Origin: Gp6-AA40 sp050742535 | GTDB taxonomy: Bacteria > Acidobacteriota > Vicinamibacteria > Vicinamibacterales > UBA2999 | Direction of reading: 5' to 3' | Assembly (NCBI GenBank): GCA_050742535.1 | Contig: JBOGIQ010000305.1 | Location: 1-7,490 of the forward strand | Length of the DNA: 7,490 bases | Shown here: piece after piece, positions 6,119 through 7,490 of the stretch | How the letters are laid out: the number at the start of each line of letters is the position of its first letter | Numbering within the stretch: position 1 is the first letter of the stretch | Notes under the pieces: model-generated | What the model saw: the letters and a program-made list of their open reading frames with translations, nothing else | Databases searched by the model: none | What the model was told of the DNA's origin: nothing | Program-made: the position numbers and the translations under genes

Positions 6119-6215
6119 GCCTAAGGCCCAAGGGCCAAGGGCCAAGGGCTGGTCAAGGGATAAGGCTTATTCCCTGGACCAGCCCTTAGGCCATAGGCCT
6201 TAGGCCTTGGGCCTA
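6116..6215. repeat. 100-base inverted array of 7-base repeats joining two convergent stop codons
   Basis: The 5' arm (6116-6164) reads as heptads TAGGCCT, AAGGCCC, AAGGGCC, AAGGGCC, AAGGGCT, GGTCAAG, GGATAAG. The 3' arm (6166-6215), read on the other strand, gives TAGGCCC, AAGGCCT, AAGGCCT, ATGGCCT, AAGGGCT, GGTCCAG and an eight-base GGAATAAG. By hand, 41 of 49 positions agree, with one inserted base. The first three bases are the TAG of the plus-strand gene and the last three are the TAG of the minus-strand gene. Either transcript would fold a roughly 45-base-pair stem right after its stop. There is no T-tract, so it is not a textbook terminator, but it may serve as a bidirectional end or RNase block. 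Confidence 0.85.
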
Positions 6216-6878
6216 CTGAAGAGCCGCATCCACCGTCAGGTAATCCTCCACCCTCTGTACGCCGGGCGTCGAGCGCGCGAGCGTCAGCGCCTGCGCGCGT
6301 TCGTTCTCGCTGGCAACCTGTCCGCGCAGCGTCACCACGCCGCCGGCAAGCTCGACGCTGATGTTGCGCCCCTTGATCGTCGGATCGAGGAAGTACTTTG
6401 CCTGCACGAGGCTCACAACCGTGGAATCGTCCAGCGGAGCCGCCGGCGCGGCGGGCGTGACGCCAGTTGTCGCGACCGGCGCCGTGGGGAACGTCGCGGC
6501 GGTATCGAACGACTCGCTGGCCGGACGGCCGACGAGCAGCTGCTGCTCGTCAATCTGTTTCACGCCGTCGGTATTGCGGGTGATTTCGAGGACCTGACGG
6601 CGCGCGTCATCGCTTTCGACGAACCCCTTCAGCTTCACCACGCCGTCGCGGGCGCTGACGTTGATGTAGCGCGACTTGATGTCCTCGTCGACGAAGAACT
6701 GCGCCTGGATTTTGGCGGTGAGCCAGCTGTCGGCGAGCTTCTCACCTGCCTGCGCGGCGGCGGTCTTCACCTGCGCGGTGGCACGTTCCGCCTCCTGACT
6801 GGTTTGCGCGCGGTTGCACGCGAACGCCGGCAACGCCGCCAGCACGGCCGTGGCTGCTAACAGTCGAGGTGTGATCAT
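6213..6878 (-). CDS. Dual BON-domain envelope protein, probable lipoprotein
   Basis: A 221-residue exported protein. Residues 1-20 are a signal peptide followed by Cys21 (ALPAFAC). The AFA-C box departs from the usual L-A-G/A-C lipobox, so lipidation is likely but not certain. An Ala/Gln-rich helix (24-48) leads into BON domain 1 (about 51-115, with DGVVKLKGFVES and NTDGVKQI). A Pro/Ala/Thr linker (116-149) separates it from BON domain 2 (about 150-216, with GGVVTLRGQVAS and STPGVQRVED). The conserved BON glycines are Gly79, Gly105, Gly180 and Gly206. BON domains bind phospholipid. Two-BON exported proteins include OsmY (soluble) and DolP/YraP (outer-membrane lipoprotein), and this gene resembles the latter in plan. 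ATG is at 6878-6876, with only a weak GGGG upstream. It is convergent with the barrel gene and divergent from the RRM gene. The exact role is inferred only at the family level. Confidence 0.93.
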   Translation of the reverse strand: MITPRLLAATAVLAALPAFACNRAQTSQEAERATAQVKTAAAQAGEKLADSWLTAKIQAQFFVDEDIKSRYINVSARDGVVKLKGFVESDDARRQVLEITRNTDGVKQIDEQQLLVGRPASESFDTAATFPTAPVATTGVTPAAPAAPLDDSTVVSLVQAKYFLDPTIKGRNISVELAGGVVTLRGQVASENERAQALTLARSTPGVQRVEDYLTVDAALQ

Positions 6879-6900
6879 TGTCTGTAACCCCAGCTCATGG

Positions 6901-6915
6901 TCCGGCTAATCCGGA
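6901..6915. promoter_or_regulatory. Short palindrome upstream of the BON gene
   Basis: TCCGG-CTAAT-CCGGA is a perfect five-base inverted repeat with a five-base spacer, 23-37 bases before the BON start codon. It could be an operator or a small leader hairpin. It is short enough to be chance. Confidence 0.25.
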
Positions 6916-6987
6916 AACACCGATCCGTCGAAGCCGTTGCAAGAGATGTACGCAGCCGTCGCCGCCGGCCTTTTTCGGGTTCTGGGA

Positions 6988-6993
6988 TAGAAT
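6988..6993 (+). promoter_or_regulatory. Possible -10 element for the RRM gene
   Basis: TAGAAT matches the TATAAT consensus at five of six positions and lies 68 bases before the TTG start. No acceptable -35 box is seen at 16-18 bases upstream, so the call rests on the -10 alone. Confidence 0.3.
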
Positions 6994-7020
6994 CTGAGCC
7001 GCCCACGCTTCCGCCTACGC

Positions 7021-7034
7021 GCCGCTTCGGCGGC
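7021..7034 (+). promoter_or_regulatory. UUCG-tetraloop hairpin in the RRM gene leader
   Basis: GCCGC-TTCG-GCGGC forms a five-base-pair stem closed by C(UUCG)G, an unusually stable tetraloop. It ends 17 bases before the Shine-Dalgarno, so it should not hide the site by itself. It may stabilise the message or belong to a larger leader fold. Confidence 0.45.
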
Positions 7035-7051
7035 TCCGGCGGACAAGTTAC

Positions 7052-7057
7052 GAGGAA
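7052..7057 (+). promoter_or_regulatory. Ribosome binding site that fixes the RRM gene TTG start
   Basis: GAGGAA ends three bases before TTG 7061; the GAGG core ends five bases before it. From the in-frame TGA at 6995-6997 to 7060 there is no ATG or GTG, so TTG is the best-supported start. Confidence 0.65.
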
Positions 7058-7060
7058 ATC

Positions 7061-7490
7061 TTGGCTGTCCGTCTGTTCATCGGGAACCTTCCCTACGGGG
7101 CTAGCGAAGCTGACCTTCGCGCCCACTTCGCGGCCGTCGCCGAACCCTCCCACGTCGTCATGCCGGTCGATCGTGAAACCGGGCGTCCGCGCGGGTTTGC
7201 ATTCGTCGAGTTTGCCGATCGCGCGCAGGCCGAGGAAGTCATCAAGCGGTTCGACGCGCAGCCGTTCCAGGGACGCAACCTCGCCGTCAGCGAGGCGCGC
7301 GCACGGGAGGATCGGCCGCCGCGGCCACCTGGTCAGGGTTATGGACCTCGCCCCGGCGGCGGTGGCGGTTTCAGTGGCCCGCGACCGGGCGGTGGTGGGT
7401 TCAGCGGCCCCCGCCCAGGTGGCGGCGGATTCGGCGGTCCTCGTCCCGGCGGCGGCGGATTTGGCCCGCGGCCCGGCGGCCCGGTGGGCC
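7061..7490 (+). CDS. RRM RNA-binding protein with Gly/Pro/Arg-rich tail (runs off right edge)
   Basis: The first 143 codons of a small RNA-binding protein; the stop lies beyond the window. Residues 3-80 are one RRM with RNP2 LFIGNL (5-10) and RNP1 RGFAFVEF (44-51). The RNA-stacking aromatics Phe6, Phe46 and Phe48 are all present. The spacing and the RETGRPRGFAFVEF context are typical of bacterial Rbp-like proteins, which resemble eukaryotic glycine-rich RNA-binding proteins and are often cold-responsive. From residue 91 the protein becomes a low-complexity tail of GPRPGGGGF-type repeats, probably disordered, that may add RNA affinity or promote self-association. The start is TTG with GAGGAA upstream; initiation would still insert Met. 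It is divergent from the BON gene. Its RNA targets cannot be read from the sequence. Confidence 0.93.
   Translation, partial: MAVRLFIGNLPYGASEADLRAHFAAVAEPSHVVMPVDRETGRPRGFAFVEFADRAQAEEVIKRFDAQPFQGRNLAVSEARAREDRPPRPPGQGYGPRPGGGGGFSGPRPGGGGFSGPRPGGGGFGGPRPGGGGFGPRPGGPVG
7343..7490 (+). repeat. Tandem coding repeat of about 30 bases in the RRM protein tail
   Basis: Residues 95-143 consist of units starting GPRPGG, of 11, 10, 10 and 9 residues, then a last unit cut by the window edge. The central units are GPRPGGGGFS and GPRPGGGGFG. Synonymous codons differ between units, so the protein pattern is better kept than the DNA. Confidence 0.85.

Noticed and set aside
6116..6215. The repeat array as a CRISPR or a known mobile element
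   Set aside because: Units are seven bases with no spacers, there are no cas genes, transposase or target duplications, and the borders coincide with stop codons.
6955..6975. A GC-rich stretch followed by five T, resembling an intrinsic terminator
   Set aside because: Only a four-base stem can be drawn, and it would lie between divergent genes where no transcript needs to end.

Overview
The window is GC-rich, tightly packed bacterial chromosome. It looks like a Gram-negative (outer-membrane) lineage. Gene content, codon bias and 7-base-period intergenic repeats suggest Acidobacteriota, perhaps Vicinamibacteria-like. That placement is an impression from gene style and was not tested by any search. 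All seven genes look intact, except the first (clpA) and last (RRM protein), which run off the window edges.

Layout. Positions 1-1937 (minus strand) hold aat, clpS and clpA in that transcription order, with clpS and clpA overlapping as ATGA. This is a bacterial N-degron pathway in one unit: Aat adds Leu/Phe to substrates, ClpS recognises them, and ClpA unfolds them for ClpP (not in the window). Divergent from aat, across only 45 bases, is a GluQRS-type enzyme (1983-2846, plus) that would glutamylate queuosine in tRNA-Asp. After a 224-base gap comes the most unusual gene, 3071-6118 (plus). It encodes a 1015-residue exported protein with an N-terminal HExxH metallopeptidase, a TolB/PD40-like beta-propeller and a C-terminal Omp85/BamA-like outer-membrane barrel without evident POTRA domains. 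Convergent to it is a two-BON-domain, probably lipid-anchored envelope protein (6213-6878, minus). Divergent from that gene is an RRM RNA-binding protein with a Gly/Pro/Arg-rich repetitive tail (7061 to the right edge, plus).

The strongest unexplained pattern is in the gaps between genes. Three of them (1187-1242, 1938-1987, 6116-6215) are built from degenerate tandem repeats with a strict 7-base period. The unit sequence differs at each locus, and two of the three arrays invert in the middle to form palindromes or long hairpins. Because 7 is not divisible by 3, the stop triplet carried by the units closes all three reading frames. The 6116-6215 array runs exactly from the TAG of one gene to the TAG of the convergent gene. 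I treat this heptad system and the peptidase-propeller-barrel protein as the two best leads.

The other two gaps (2847-3070 and 6879-7060) hold no gene I can support. They contain only short candidate regulatory elements, which are listed separately.
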